From positions 1 through 18,684 of the forward strand of contig CAMLDT010000050.1 of the NCBI GenBank assembly GCA_946479075.1: a stretch of 18,684 nt of DNA. Reading direction: 5' to 3'. Positions 7,258 through 14,137 of this stretch are shown in pieces. Within the stretch, counting starts at the first letter, position 1, and the number at the start of each line of letters is the position of its first letter. The position numbers and the translations under genes were made by a program. The notes under the pieces are model-generated. The model was not told the DNA's origin, made no database searches, and saw only the letters and a program-made list of their open reading frames with translations. Origin of the DNA: an uncultured Polaromonas sp. Its GTDB lineage: Bacteria > Pseudomonadota > Gammaproteobacteria > Burkholderiales > Burkholderiaceae.

Positions 7258-8265
7258 TCAGCCCTTGTAGAGCATCGAGTCCACCATCAGGCGCGAGGAG
7301 AAAATGCCTTTTTCGGAGAACAGGTCGAAGAACTTCTGGAAATGCGCCACGTCGGCCGGCTTGAACTCGTTGTACATGGTGTAGGCCGCCAGCGGCACCT
7401 CGGCCGTCAGCGCACCTTCGATGGGCGTGTAACCCTTGAGGTACTGGCGCGCCTCGACCGACTTGCTGCGCACATAAGCCACGCCTTTGCCGTAAGCGGC
7501 GACAAATTTTTTGGCCGCGTCCGGATTTTTCTTGATGAAGTCCGACGACAGCGAGGCCGAGCCGCCGAACCAAGGTGCCATCGGGTCGCCCAGCACGTAG
7601 CGCGCGATCACGCCGGCTTCCAGCACGCGCGTGGTGCCGTTCATGCGGCCGATGGTGCCGGTCGGCTCCAGCGTGTAGGCTGCATCGATCTGGCCAGCGG
7701 CCAGTGCGGCCACATGCTGGCCGATGGGCAGTTCCACCACCGTCGCGCCGGTCGCGCCGCCGCGTTCCAGGATGGTTTTGGCCAGGGTCACGTTCTGGAT
7801 GCCGGGGCCAGACCCGACGCGTTTGCCTTTGAGGTCAGCCATCACCTTGGCGGGACTGGCCACCGGGACGATGACTTCATCCAGCACGTTTTTCACATTG
7901 CTGGGGTTGGAACAGAAGATCTTGAAGGTGCCGGGCTGGGCGAGTTCACCAATCGCGATGTTGGCCGAGCCGGTGCCGTTGGCGGTGCCGTCGGAACGGC
8001 CCGACAGCACGGCTTCCATCACCTGCTGGGCACCGGCGAATTTGAGGGGTTCCACGTCCAGCCCGGCTTCCTTGAAGTAGCCCAGCTCGATGGCCGCATA
8101 GAAAGGCAGGCCGGCAGCGATGGGCCAGTAACCGATGCGGACCTTGGGCGCGGCCTGCGCACGCACGATGGCGGGCATGCCGAGTGCGCCCAGCATGGCA
8201 ACGCCGGTGACCAGGGCTTTCCTGCGGGTGGCGGTGGCAGCGGAAGGTGTGCCGGGTGTGGTCAT
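7258..8265 (-). CDS. ABC transporter substrate-binding protein, NMT1/SsuA-like
   Basis: This 335-residue protein is the periplasmic receptor of the transporter. The N-terminus has a twin-arginine-like stretch (TATRRKALVTG), a hydrophobic core and a likely cleavage after VRAQA near residue 38, so export may be by Tat or Sec. The mature start KVRIGYWPIAAGLPFYAAIELGYF is typical of NMT1/SsuA binding proteins, as are the later AGQIDAAYTLEPTG and KKNPDAAKKFVAAY. ATG 8265 is fixed by AAGGAG six bases upstream. It follows atzF by 46 bases with no terminator visible, so the two are probably cotranscribed. That points to a ligand degraded to allophanate, or to allophanate-yielding ureides, rather than a sulfonate; this is inference. 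Confidence 0.9.
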   Translation of the reverse strand: MTTPGTPSAATATRRKALVTGVAMLGALGMPAIVRAQAAPKVRIGYWPIAAGLPFYAAIELGYFKEAGLDVEPLKFAGAQQVMEAVLSGRSDGTANGTGSANIAIGELAQPGTFKIFCSNPSNVKNVLDEVIVPVASPAKVMADLKGKRVGSGPGIQNVTLAKTILERGGATGATVVELPIGQHVAALAAGQIDAAYTLEPTGTIGRMNGTTRVLEAGVIARYVLGDPMAPWFGGSASLSSDFIKKNPDAAKKFVAAYGKGVAYVRSKSVEARQYLKGYTPIEGALTAEVPLAAYTMYNEFKPADVAHFQKFFDLFSEKGIFSSRLMVDSMLYKG

Positions 8266-8311
8266 GAGAACTCCTTGGTGAGGTGGTTGAAAAAGAAATA
8301 CATGCAAGGCG

Positions 8312-10039
8312 TCAGGACGCCGCAGCTTGAAGTGAACGGATGTAGGCACGCCAGCCGCCGAAATGCGAAATGTCCTGCGCACCGTTCTGCAGGGCCTGGG
8401 CCTCGCACACAAAGCCCTGCACACTGCTGCCGTCGGCCAGTTGCAGCGTGCCTATGCCCAGTGGCTCGGGAATCAGGGCGACAAAGGAGCCGTATTCGGC
8501 CACCGGCATGTCCCAGATTTCCAGGGCGATGCGCGCGCCCTGGCCATCGGCCACGCGCAGCAGGCCGGGCTTGGGAGGGGCGGTGCCCGGCAGCGCATAC
8601 AGCCTGTAATGCGGCGCGGTCTCGGCGCTGGCGACCAGGCTGGCGCCGCGCTGCGTCAGTTGCCCGTTGAGCGGCATGCCCGACAGGTGGGCGCCCACCA
8701 CCGCCACACGCACCGTGGCCTGGGGGCGCAGTGACTGGAGCGGCACCATGGCCGGCAGCGCTTCGCCGGTCGCACCCTGCGTCAGCCCCGTGCGGTGGTG
8801 ATAGCGCTGGCCCAGCTCGGCCAGTTGCCAGTCGCTGCCGCACGGTGCAATCAGAGTGATGCCAAACGGCAGGCCGTCCGGGCGCATCGCGCTGGGTACC
8901 GACAACGCGGCGTAGTCGAGCAGGTTCACGAAGTTGGTGTAGGTGCCGAGCTTGCGGTTCAGCGCCACCGGGTCCTGCTGCATCTGCGCAATCGTGTAGT
9001 GCGTTGGCGCAGTCGGCACCAGCAGTAAATCAATGCTTCCCCACATCGCATCGACCTGCTGGCCCAGCAGCCTGACGCGGGTTTGCACTTCATACAGGTC
9101 GGCCGCGCTGTAGCTGCGGCCGGCGGCGATGATGCTGCGCACCGGCTCCATCACCTCAGCCTCATGCGTATCGAAAAATCCGCGGATGGCGGTGTAACGC
9201 TCGGCCACCAGCGCGCTTTCATAAAGCAGTGCGGCCACTTCGGCCAGCGGTGCGAAATCAACCGTCACGGCAGTGCCCCCCATGGCCTCCAGGCGTGCGA
9301 TTGCCTCCTGGAAGGCCGCTTCGGCGATGCTGTCGCCGTCAAAGTCGAGCACCGACGGCACGCCAAAACGAAAGCCGGCCGGGAAAGGCTGGCCGGCCAT
9401 CGCCAGCTTGCGCGAATAGGCATCCAGCGGGTCGTGCCCCATCGCGCTCTCCAGCACGCGTACCGCGGTGGCCACGGTGCGCGCGAAGATGGACACGCAG
9501 TCCACGCTCTGTGCGGCCGGCACCACGCCGCGCGCGCTGATCAGCCCCCGCGAGGGCTTCAGGCCAACGATGTTGTTGAGGCCAGCCGGCACCCGGCCGG
9601 AGCCGGCGGTATCGGTGCCCAGCGCGAAATCCACCTGGCCGGTCGCCACCACATAGGCGGAACCGGAACTGGAGCCACCGGAGACATACAGCGGATTGAA
9701 CGCGTTGGGCACGGCGCCCCAAGGGGAACGCGTGCCGTTGAGCCCGCAGGCAAACTGATCCAGGTTGGTTTTTCCCGCCAGCTGCGCACCGGCATCGATC
9801 AGTTTTTGCACAACCGTGGCGTGGGCCGCGGGCGTGTAGGCAAAAGCCGGGCAGGCGGCCGTGGTGGGCAGGCCGGCTGCATCGATGTTGTCCTTCACCG
9901 CAAAACGCAAGCCGGCGAGTGGGCCGGCAAGCGTCGCGGCAACGGGCGACGGCAAGGACGCGGCCGGCTTGTGGATCCAGGCCTGGTCCGCCCAGGCTGG
10001 GGCCGGGTCGGTCACGGCAGAAGGAATGAAAACTTGCAC
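8312..10039 (-). CDS. atzF: Allophanate hydrolase
   Basis: This enzyme splits allophanate (urea-1-carboxylate) into ammonia and carbon dioxide. The N-terminal amidase domain has Lys49 in AVKDNIDAAGLP, the serines of VSGGSSSGSA at 123-125 and Ser147 in DTAGSGRVPA. Segments such as GKTNLDQFACGLNGTRSP and YTNFVNLLDYAALSVP match what I remember of AtzF. The C-terminal domain from about residue 452 (VAVVGAHLSGMPLN, ending HFGGWRAYIRS) is the one specific to allophanate hydrolases and separates it from other amidases. The protein is free-standing, not fused to urea carboxylase. The start is uncertain: GTG 10039 gives 575 residues, with TTG 10042 or GTG 10015 as alternatives, and it lacks some 25 N-terminal residues of the Pseudomonas ADP enzyme. 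A perfect sigma-54 promoter lies upstream, and it leads the transporter operon. Confidence 0.93.
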   Translation of the reverse strand: MQVFIPSAVTDPAPAWADQAWIHKPAASLPSPVAATLAGPLAGLRFAVKDNIDAAGLPTTAACPAFAYTPAAHATVVQKLIDAGAQLAGKTNLDQFACGLNGTRSPWGAVPNAFNPLYVSGGSSSGSAYVVATGQVDFALGTDTAGSGRVPAGLNNIVGLKPSRGLISARGVVPAAQSVDCVSIFARTVATAVRVLESAMGHDPLDAYSRKLAMAGQPFPAGFRFGVPSVLDFDGDSIAEAAFQEAIARLEAMGGTAVTVDFAPLAEVAALLYESALVAERYTAIRGFFDTHEAEVMEPVRSIIAAGRSYSAADLYEVQTRVRLLGQQVDAMWGSIDLLLVPTAPTHYTIAQMQQDPVALNRKLGTYTNFVNLLDYAALSVPSAMRPDGLPFGITLIAPCGSDWQLAELGQRYHHRTGLTQGATGEALPAMVPLQSLRPQATVRVAVVGAHLSGMPLNGQLTQRGASLVASAETAPHYRLYALPGTAPPKPGLLRVADGQGARIALEIWDMPVAEYGSFVALIPEPLGIGTLQLADGSSVQGFVCEAQALQNGAQDISHFGGWRAYIRSLQAAAS

Positions 10040-10057
10040 CAATTTAAAGCATCCATA

Positions 10058-10069
10058 CTTGTGTACAAG
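10058..10069. promoter_or_regulatory. CTTGT-GT-ACAAG palindrome at the predicted atzF transcription start
   Basis: This five-base inverted repeat with a two-base centre resembles operators of GntR/FadR-type regulators, which often have TTGT...ACAA symmetry. It spans the start predicted from the sigma-54 promoter (about 10065), where a bound repressor would block transcription. No GntR gene is in the window, so the binder is unknown. A 12-base site alone can occur by chance. Confidence 0.4.
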
Positions 10070-10076
10070 ATGAGAT

Positions 10077-10091
10077 GCAAGGTGCGTGCCA
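10077..10091 (-). promoter_or_regulatory. Perfect-consensus sigma-54 promoter for atzF and its transporter operon
   Basis: The minus strand reads TGGCACG-CACC-TTGCA, matching every fixed base of the TGGCACG-N4-TTGCW consensus. The transcript would start near 10065, leaving a leader of about 26 bases to GTG 10039. This implies activation by an enhancer-binding protein, most likely under nitrogen limitation. Confidence 0.82.
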
Positions 10092-10113
10092 GGGTGCGGC
10101 AACAGGTTTCCGT

Positions 10114-10138
10114 GGGCGCCTCAAACCCACAGGCGCCC
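10114..10138. promoter_or_regulatory. Inverted repeat upstream of the atzF promoter, candidate activator site
   Basis: GGGCGCCT at 10114-10121 and AGGCGCCC at 10131-10138 are perfect eight-base arms around nine bases. The centre is about 61 bases upstream of the predicted atzF start, close to the position of the inverted repeat before the BMP operon, and both contain GCGCC...GGCGC. No T-tract follows on either strand, so a terminator is unlikely. Confidence 0.45.
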
Positions 10139-10145
10139 CAGACGC

Positions 10146-10226
10146 ACTACAAAATTAATAGCTGGCGACGCTTTACTGGCGGGGGCTACAGCCCATTTTG
10201 ATGCTTGACCGGCGGAAGCAGGTCAA
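10146..10226. repeat. Intergenic element resembling a Comamonadaceae dispersed repeat, plus a small inverted repeat
   Basis: The stretch from ACTACAAAATTAATAGCTGG to GGCTACAGCCCATTTTGATG closely resembles, from memory, a short dispersed element common between genes of Acidovorax, Polaromonas and relatives. Just after it, TTGACC at 10205-10210 and GGTCAA at 10221-10226 form a perfect six-base inverted repeat around ten bases. No second copy of either is in the window, so dispersal cannot be shown here. Confidence 0.4.
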
Positions 10227-10413
10227 ATTTTCTGCTGGAGGCCGCAGGTCCACCCCCTCATGGCCGCAGCCTGCGAAAGGCGTCGCACGCGCTGGCACAT
10301 CCCGGTTTTGATGCCGGCCCCGAATAGGACATACAGAGCGCCAGGCAGGCAAGGTGTTGAAAGCCGCCGATCAAGTCCGGTCAAGCCCGGCCAGGGCGCG
10401 CATGCAGGACGCG
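10227..10413. other. Gene-free stretch between the exporter gene and the atzF control region
   Basis: This is the rest of the 374-base gap between the MFS gene and atzF. Open frames here are short, lack a ribosome binding site and have no recognisable content. No T-tract terminator for the MFS gene and no further sigma-54 element was found. Activator sites for the atzF promoter could lie here, but none is evident. Confidence 0.5.
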
Positions 10414-12030
10414 TCAGCCCTCGACCACACTCCGCGAAACCACCGGCGGCGTCTCCGGCAAATGAAAGGCGAGCTTGCGGTCGCGCAAGGCCACATCCCC
10501 GGCAGTGACGCGGTCAAAGCGCCGCAGGTGTTCGGTCCAGGACTCGTCGGTGATCTGCTCGATGTAGCGGCCCGGGTCCGAGATGTCGCGCAGCAGCTCC
10601 CAGGCGAGCGCCCCCTGGCGCAAGCGGCTTCGCCGGCTCTCCTGCATGAGGGCGCGAAACTCGACCGCCTTGGCCGGGTCGATCTGGTATTCGATGGTGA
10701 CGCGGACGTGGCCGGTCAGCGGCGGCGCTTCGGCGCTGGGCGCCTTGAATTCGCGCGAGGGGGTCATGTCCTCCTCGATGCTGCGGTCCTCAAAAAACCA
10801 GTGCGTGGCGAAATTGGCCAGTGCACCGGTCAGCGCCGACACCAGCATGGCGGTGGGCACGCTGCCCACCGTGGCCACCTGGCCCCACACCGCTGCCCCT
10901 GCCGCGCTGGCGCCCATGATGGCCATCTGGAAAATCGACATGCCGCGCGCCCGCACCCAGTCCGGCAGCGCCACCTGGGCCGACACGCTCAGGGTGTTGG
11001 CAGTGGTCAGCCAAGCCGCGCCTGCCAGCGCCATGGCCGGCGCCGCCACATAAATATTGGGCGCCACCGCCACCAGGGCCGTCGCCACCGACTGCAGCAT
11101 CACGCCGCCCAGCACCAGCGCATCGCGCGCGAGCTTGTGGCGCAGCCGCGGCAGCACAAACACCACTGCGATTGCGCCCACGCCCATGGACGCCAGCAGC
11201 AAGGTGAAGGTGCCCGCGCCGCCACCCAGGCCGCGCGCCACCAGCGGCAACAGCGCCAGCAGCGCCGTGCAATGAAAAAAGAACAGGGCCACGCGCAGCA
11301 GCACGGCGCGCAGGCGCGCCGACTGGCTGACGAACTGCACACCGACGCGCATGGCGCTGATCAGCCGCTCCCGGCCCAGCGGGCTGGGCACGTGTTCGCG
11401 GCGCCAGCGCATGATGACAAAACCGGAGAGCAGCGACAGCACCGCGTTGAGTACAAACACATATTCGCTGCCGGCCCCGGCGATCAGGGCGCCGGCCACC
11501 AGCGGACCGATGATGCGCGAGGCGTTCATGGCCACGCCGTTGAGGGCCAGTGCGGCGGGCAGCTGCGGGCGCGGCACCAGTTCGGGCACGATGGCGGCAA
11601 ACACCGGCCAGCGCATCGCCAGGCCCACGCCGTTGGCAAAGGTCAGTGCCAGCAGCAGCGGCGCGGTCATGGCGCCCATCACAATGGTGATACACAGCAG
11701 CACCGCCACGGCAGCGACCCAGAACTGCGTGATGATGAAGTAGCGCCTGCGGTCCAGGATGTCGGCCAGCGCGCCACTGGGCAGGCCCAGCAGGAACACC
11801 GGCAGCGTGGAGGCGGACTGCACCAGTGCCACCCAGATCGGTGAGGTGGTCAGCGAGGTCATGAGCCACGCTGCCGCCACGTCGTTCATCCACATGCAGA
11901 TGTTGGCGGCCAGCCAGGTGCACCACAACATCCGGAACACCGGTGAGCCCAGGGGCGCCCACGCCGACAGCGGCGCGGAAGCAGTTGCAGAAGGCGAAAG
12001 CGTGTCGCCGGTGGGACTGGGATCGGGCAT
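10414..12030 (-). CDS. MFS exporter of the MFS_3/EntS type with a C-terminal ABM-like domain
   Basis: This 538-residue inner-membrane protein has about 12 hydrophobic segments between residues 30 and 412. The MFS loop motif is present as [11 protein letters not shown] at 86-96. The segments [36 protein letters not shown] and [20 protein letters not shown] are, as remembered, typical of the MFS_3 group, whose best-known member EntS exports enterobactin. After the last span, residues 442-515 form a soluble segment ([20 protein letters not shown], then [20 protein letters not shown]) resembling a dimeric alpha-beta barrel (ABM-like) domain. This fusion is known in the group. The substrate is unknown. 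It lies 57 bases after the receiver gene on the same strand and may be cotranscribed; no strong ribosome binding site is seen. Confidence 0.85.
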   Translation of the reverse strand: MPDPSPTGDTLSPSATASAPLSAWAPLGSPVFRMLWCTWLAANICMWMNDVAAAWLMTSLTTSPIWVALVQSASTLPVFLLGLPSGALADILDRRRYFIITQFWVAAVAVLLCITIVMGAMTAPLLLALTFANGVGLAMRWPVFAAIVPELVPRPQLPAALALNGVAMNASRIIGPLVAGALIAGAGSEYVFVLNAVLSLLSGFVIMRWRREHVPSPLGRERLISAMRVGVQFVSQSARLRAVLLRVALFFFHCTALLALLPLVARGLGGGAGTFTLLLASMGVGAIAVVFVLPRLRHKLARDALVLGGVMLQSVATALVAVAPNIYVAAPAMALAGAAWLTTANTLSVSAQVALPDWVRARGMSIFQMAIMGASAAGAAVWGQVATVGSVPTAMLVSALTGALANFATHWFFEDRSIEEDMTPSREFKAPSAEAPPLTGHVRVTIEYQIDPAKAVEFRALMQESRRSRLRQGALAWELLRDISDPGRYIEQITDESWTEHLRRFDRVTAGDVALRDRKLAFHLPETPPVVSRSVVEG

Positions 12031-12087
12031 GGGCCTATTGTCCCCAAACTTTTGCGCAAGGTCCGGACTGGACGGCCCGCGCCGGGC

Positions 12088-12477
12088 TCAAGCGCCGCGG
12101 GCCGCCCAGATGCGCGCGATCTGGGCCGACAGTTCCATGGGATCGAAGGGTTTGTGGATCACGTCGATGGCGCCCAGCGCCCGGTACTGCGCCACCTCGG
12201 TGGCCTGCACTTTGGCGGTCATGAAAATCACCGGCGTATGCGCCGTGGCCGGCAGCTCACGCAAGGCCTTCAGGGTGCTGGGGCCGTCCATGCCCGGCAT
12301 CATCACGTCGAGCAGCAACAGGTCGGCGGCGGCGGCCGGCGCGGCGGCCAGCGCCTCGCTGCCGGAAGCGCAGGCGATGACGATCAGGCCGCCAACGGCT
12401 TCCAGGGCCATCTGGGCCACCATGCGGATATCGGGCTCATCTTCCACATACAGGATGCGGGCAAGGGGTTGGGGCAT
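12088..12477 (-). CDS. Stand-alone CheY-like response regulator receiver
   Basis: This 129-residue protein is one receiver domain with no output domain. The key residues fall at the same numbers as in CheY: acidic pair Glu12-Asp13 in YVEDEPD, phosphoacceptor Asp57 in [13 protein letters not shown], Thr87 in VIFMTAK and Lys109 in HKPFDP. It would act through protein contact, as a phosphorelay intermediate or by binding a target. AAGGA lies seven bases before the ATG. It follows the Hpt gene by 39 bases, and together they look like the separated middle parts of a phosphorelay. The kinase and the target are not in the window. Confidence 0.93.
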   Translation of the reverse strand: MPQPLARILYVEDEPDIRMVAQMALEAVGGLIVIACASGSEALAAAPAAAADLLLLDVMMPGMDGPSTLKALRELPATAHTPVIFMTAKVQATEVAQYRALGAIDVIHKPFDPMELSAQIARIWAARGA

Positions 12478-12516
12478 TGGGATGTCCTTGTCTGTAGCGG
12501 CAACCAGTCTACTTGC

Positions 12517-12852
12517 TCAGGCAAGGGGCAGGCTGGCCTGCAGCGTGGCCAAGGCCTGGGCGATGTCCGCGCATTGCGCCGGGTCCAGCGGCGTGTCACG
12601 CCCGGCGGCCTCGCTCAGCAGCACTTCGAGCGATTTGGCGGCCCCCCCTGTTTCGCGAAAACCCATGGTTCCGGCCGTCCCGGCCAGGGTGTGCGCCAGG
12701 CGTTCCAGTTCGCCCAGCGCAGCCGTACCGGTGCCGGCATCCACCTCCGCCCACAGGGCCTGCAAGCGGGCAAGCTTGTCGGGCAGCGTTCGCCGGTATT
12801 CATCCCGTTGCTGCGCAAGGAATGCCTGGAACTGCTCCTGCGGTGTGTTCAT
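12517..12852 (-). CDS. Hpt-domain histidine phosphotransfer protein
   Basis: This 111-residue helical protein carries the Hpt phosphorylation motif [13 protein letters not shown] with His54 as phosphoacceptor, followed by [11 protein letters not shown], which is usual for the domain. It would shuttle phosphate between a hybrid kinase and a receiver, most simply the CheY-like protein encoded next. Its ATG overlaps the stop of the HPP-CBS gene by four bases, so the two are probably translated together. That coupling to a membrane protein gene is unusual and may mean the relay senses or controls that transporter; this is inference. Confidence 0.85.
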   Translation of the reverse strand: MNTPQEQFQAFLAQQRDEYRRTLPDKLARLQALWAEVDAGTGTAALGELERLAHTLAGTAGTMGFRETGGAAKSLEVLLSEAAGRDTPLDPAQCADIAQALATLQASLPLA

Positions 12853-14057
12853 GCAACGGGCCCGGCAACCGTGGCAGGCGGCTCAAACAGCGCCGCCACC
12901 ATGTCAGACTGGGTGATGATGCCGACCAGCCGGCCTTCGTCGCCGATGATGGGCAGGTGGTGGTGGCCGGAGCTGCCGAACAGCGGCACCAAGTCCACCA
13001 GGTAGCGGTGCATGCCGGCAACGCGCACCTGCCGCGTCATGATCTGCCCGACCACCGGCGGCTTGCCCGTGGGGCCGAGGGCTCCCAGCAACTTGCGCAG
13101 CCGGGCGTCCATGCCCTGGTAACCCTGGCCCTGCAACTCCGCCGCACGCATGAAGTCGGCCAGCGTGACGATGCCCACGATGCGGAAATCCGCGTCCACC
13201 ACCGGCAGCGACTTGATGCGGCGCTCGCGCAGCAGCGACCACGCGTCCTCCAGCGAGGTGCTGTGGGTGACCGTGACCAGGTCGCGCGACATGATGTCCG
13301 CACAACGCACACCGGCCAGCTTGCGCTGGTAGGCCTGCCACTTCATCTGCTCCATGAGGGTCTGCAGGTCATCGCGGCTGACGTCCAGCACCTGGTTGTA
13401 GCGCGCCAGCACCGCATCGAGATCGGCTTCCGCATCACGCACCTGCGGTGGCTTGCCCGTGTCGGTGGGCGCCGCCCGCTGCGGGTGCGGATAAGGGCGC
13501 CTCGTGGCGTGGTTGTAAGCCATGCCGGCGCAGGCCAGCAGCAGCGAATTGATCAGCACGGGAAACACGGCAAACCACGGGTTGGTAATGCCGCCGAGCA
13601 CCATCATCAGTGCTGAGGCACCCCCGGGTGGATGCAGGCAGCGCATGGCCAGCATCAGGCCGATGGCCGTACCGACCGCAACCCCGGCAGCCAGCTCCGG
13701 CGGCCCCAGCCACCTCGCACAGGCAATGCCGACCAGCGCGGACAGGGTGTTGCCCCCGACCACCGACCACGGCTGGGCCAGCGGGCTGGAGGGCACAGCG
13801 AACACCAGCACCGCGCTGGCCCCGAGCGGAGCCGCCATCCACGGCCACCCGACGCCCATCAGCCCGCCGGCCAGATGACTCACGAGCGCAACGAAGAAAA
13901 TACCCACCAACCCGCCTGTGACGGCGCGCAAGCGCTCCTTGGTGTTGATGCGCGTCCTGGCTGGCAGGAAAGCGCGCCACCAGGCGGTGTGGGAAGTCAT
14001 TGGCTCTGAAGGGGTCGGCATGTTGCTGGAATTGTCGGGCCGTAAAGAAGAGGTCAT
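12849..14057 (-). CDS. HPP-family membrane protein with a tandem CBS domain pair
   Basis: This protein of up to 402 residues has an N-terminal membrane part with about four to five spans between residues 45 and 180, including the name-giving motif LHPPGG at 141-146, then a linker and two CBS domains at about 250-308 ([11 protein letters not shown] ... [17 protein letters not shown]) and 335-392 ([12 protein letters not shown] ... VGIITQSDM). HPP proteins are poorly characterised; one plant member has been linked to nitrite transport. CBS pairs usually bind adenine nucleotides and gate the attached protein. The start is unsure: ATG 14057, 14021 or 14000 are all possible and none has a convincing ribosome binding site. 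It lies between a CLC gene that also carries CBS domains and the Hpt gene that it overlaps. Confidence 0.88.
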   Translation of the reverse strand: MTSSLRPDNSSNMPTPSEPMTSHTAWWRAFLPARTRINTKERLRAVTGGLVGIFFVALVSHLAGGLMGVGWPWMAAPLGASAVLVFAVPSSPLAQPWSVVGGNTLSALVGIACARWLGPPELAAGVAVGTAIGLMLAMRCLHPPGGASALMMVLGGITNPWFAVFPVLINSLLLACAGMAYNHATRRPYPHPQRAAPTDTGKPPQVRDAEADLDAVLARYNQVLDVSRDDLQTLMEQMKWQAYQRKLAGVRCADIMSRDLVTVTHSTSLEDAWSLLRERRIKSLPVVDADFRIVGIVTLADFMRAAELQGQGYQGMDARLRKLLGALGPTGKPPVVGQIMTRQVRVAGMHRYLVDLVPLFGSSGHHHLPIIGDEGRLVGIITQSDMVAALFEPPATVAGPVA

Positions 14058-14137
14058 GTTCGGCGCTGCCAGCCGGCAGGAAGCCCAAAACGTGAAGATG
14101 GTTTGATTGTCTATCAGCGCACTGGAGACAGGAACCC

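Noticed and set aside
5583..8265. Naming the transporter ssuABC or tauABC
   Set aside because: No sulfonate monooxygenase or dioxygenase gene is present, and the operon leads with atzF under a sigma-54 promoter, so a sulfur role is unlikely.
7213..8670. Plus-strand frame of 485 codons
   Set aside because: It is antisense to the binding protein and atzF, crosses gene boundaries and has no recognisable domain.
10114..10138. Inverted repeat read as a terminator of the MFS gene
   Set aside because: No T-tract follows on either strand, and it lies about 275 bases after the MFS stop; a regulatory site fits better.
10354..11844. Plus-strand frame of 496 codons
   Set aside because: It is antisense to the MFS exporter and very rich in His, Gln and Arg; a shadow frame.
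12049..12060. TTGCGCAA palindrome before the MFS gene
   Set aside because: An eight-base perfect palindrome is expected by chance several times in a window of this size.
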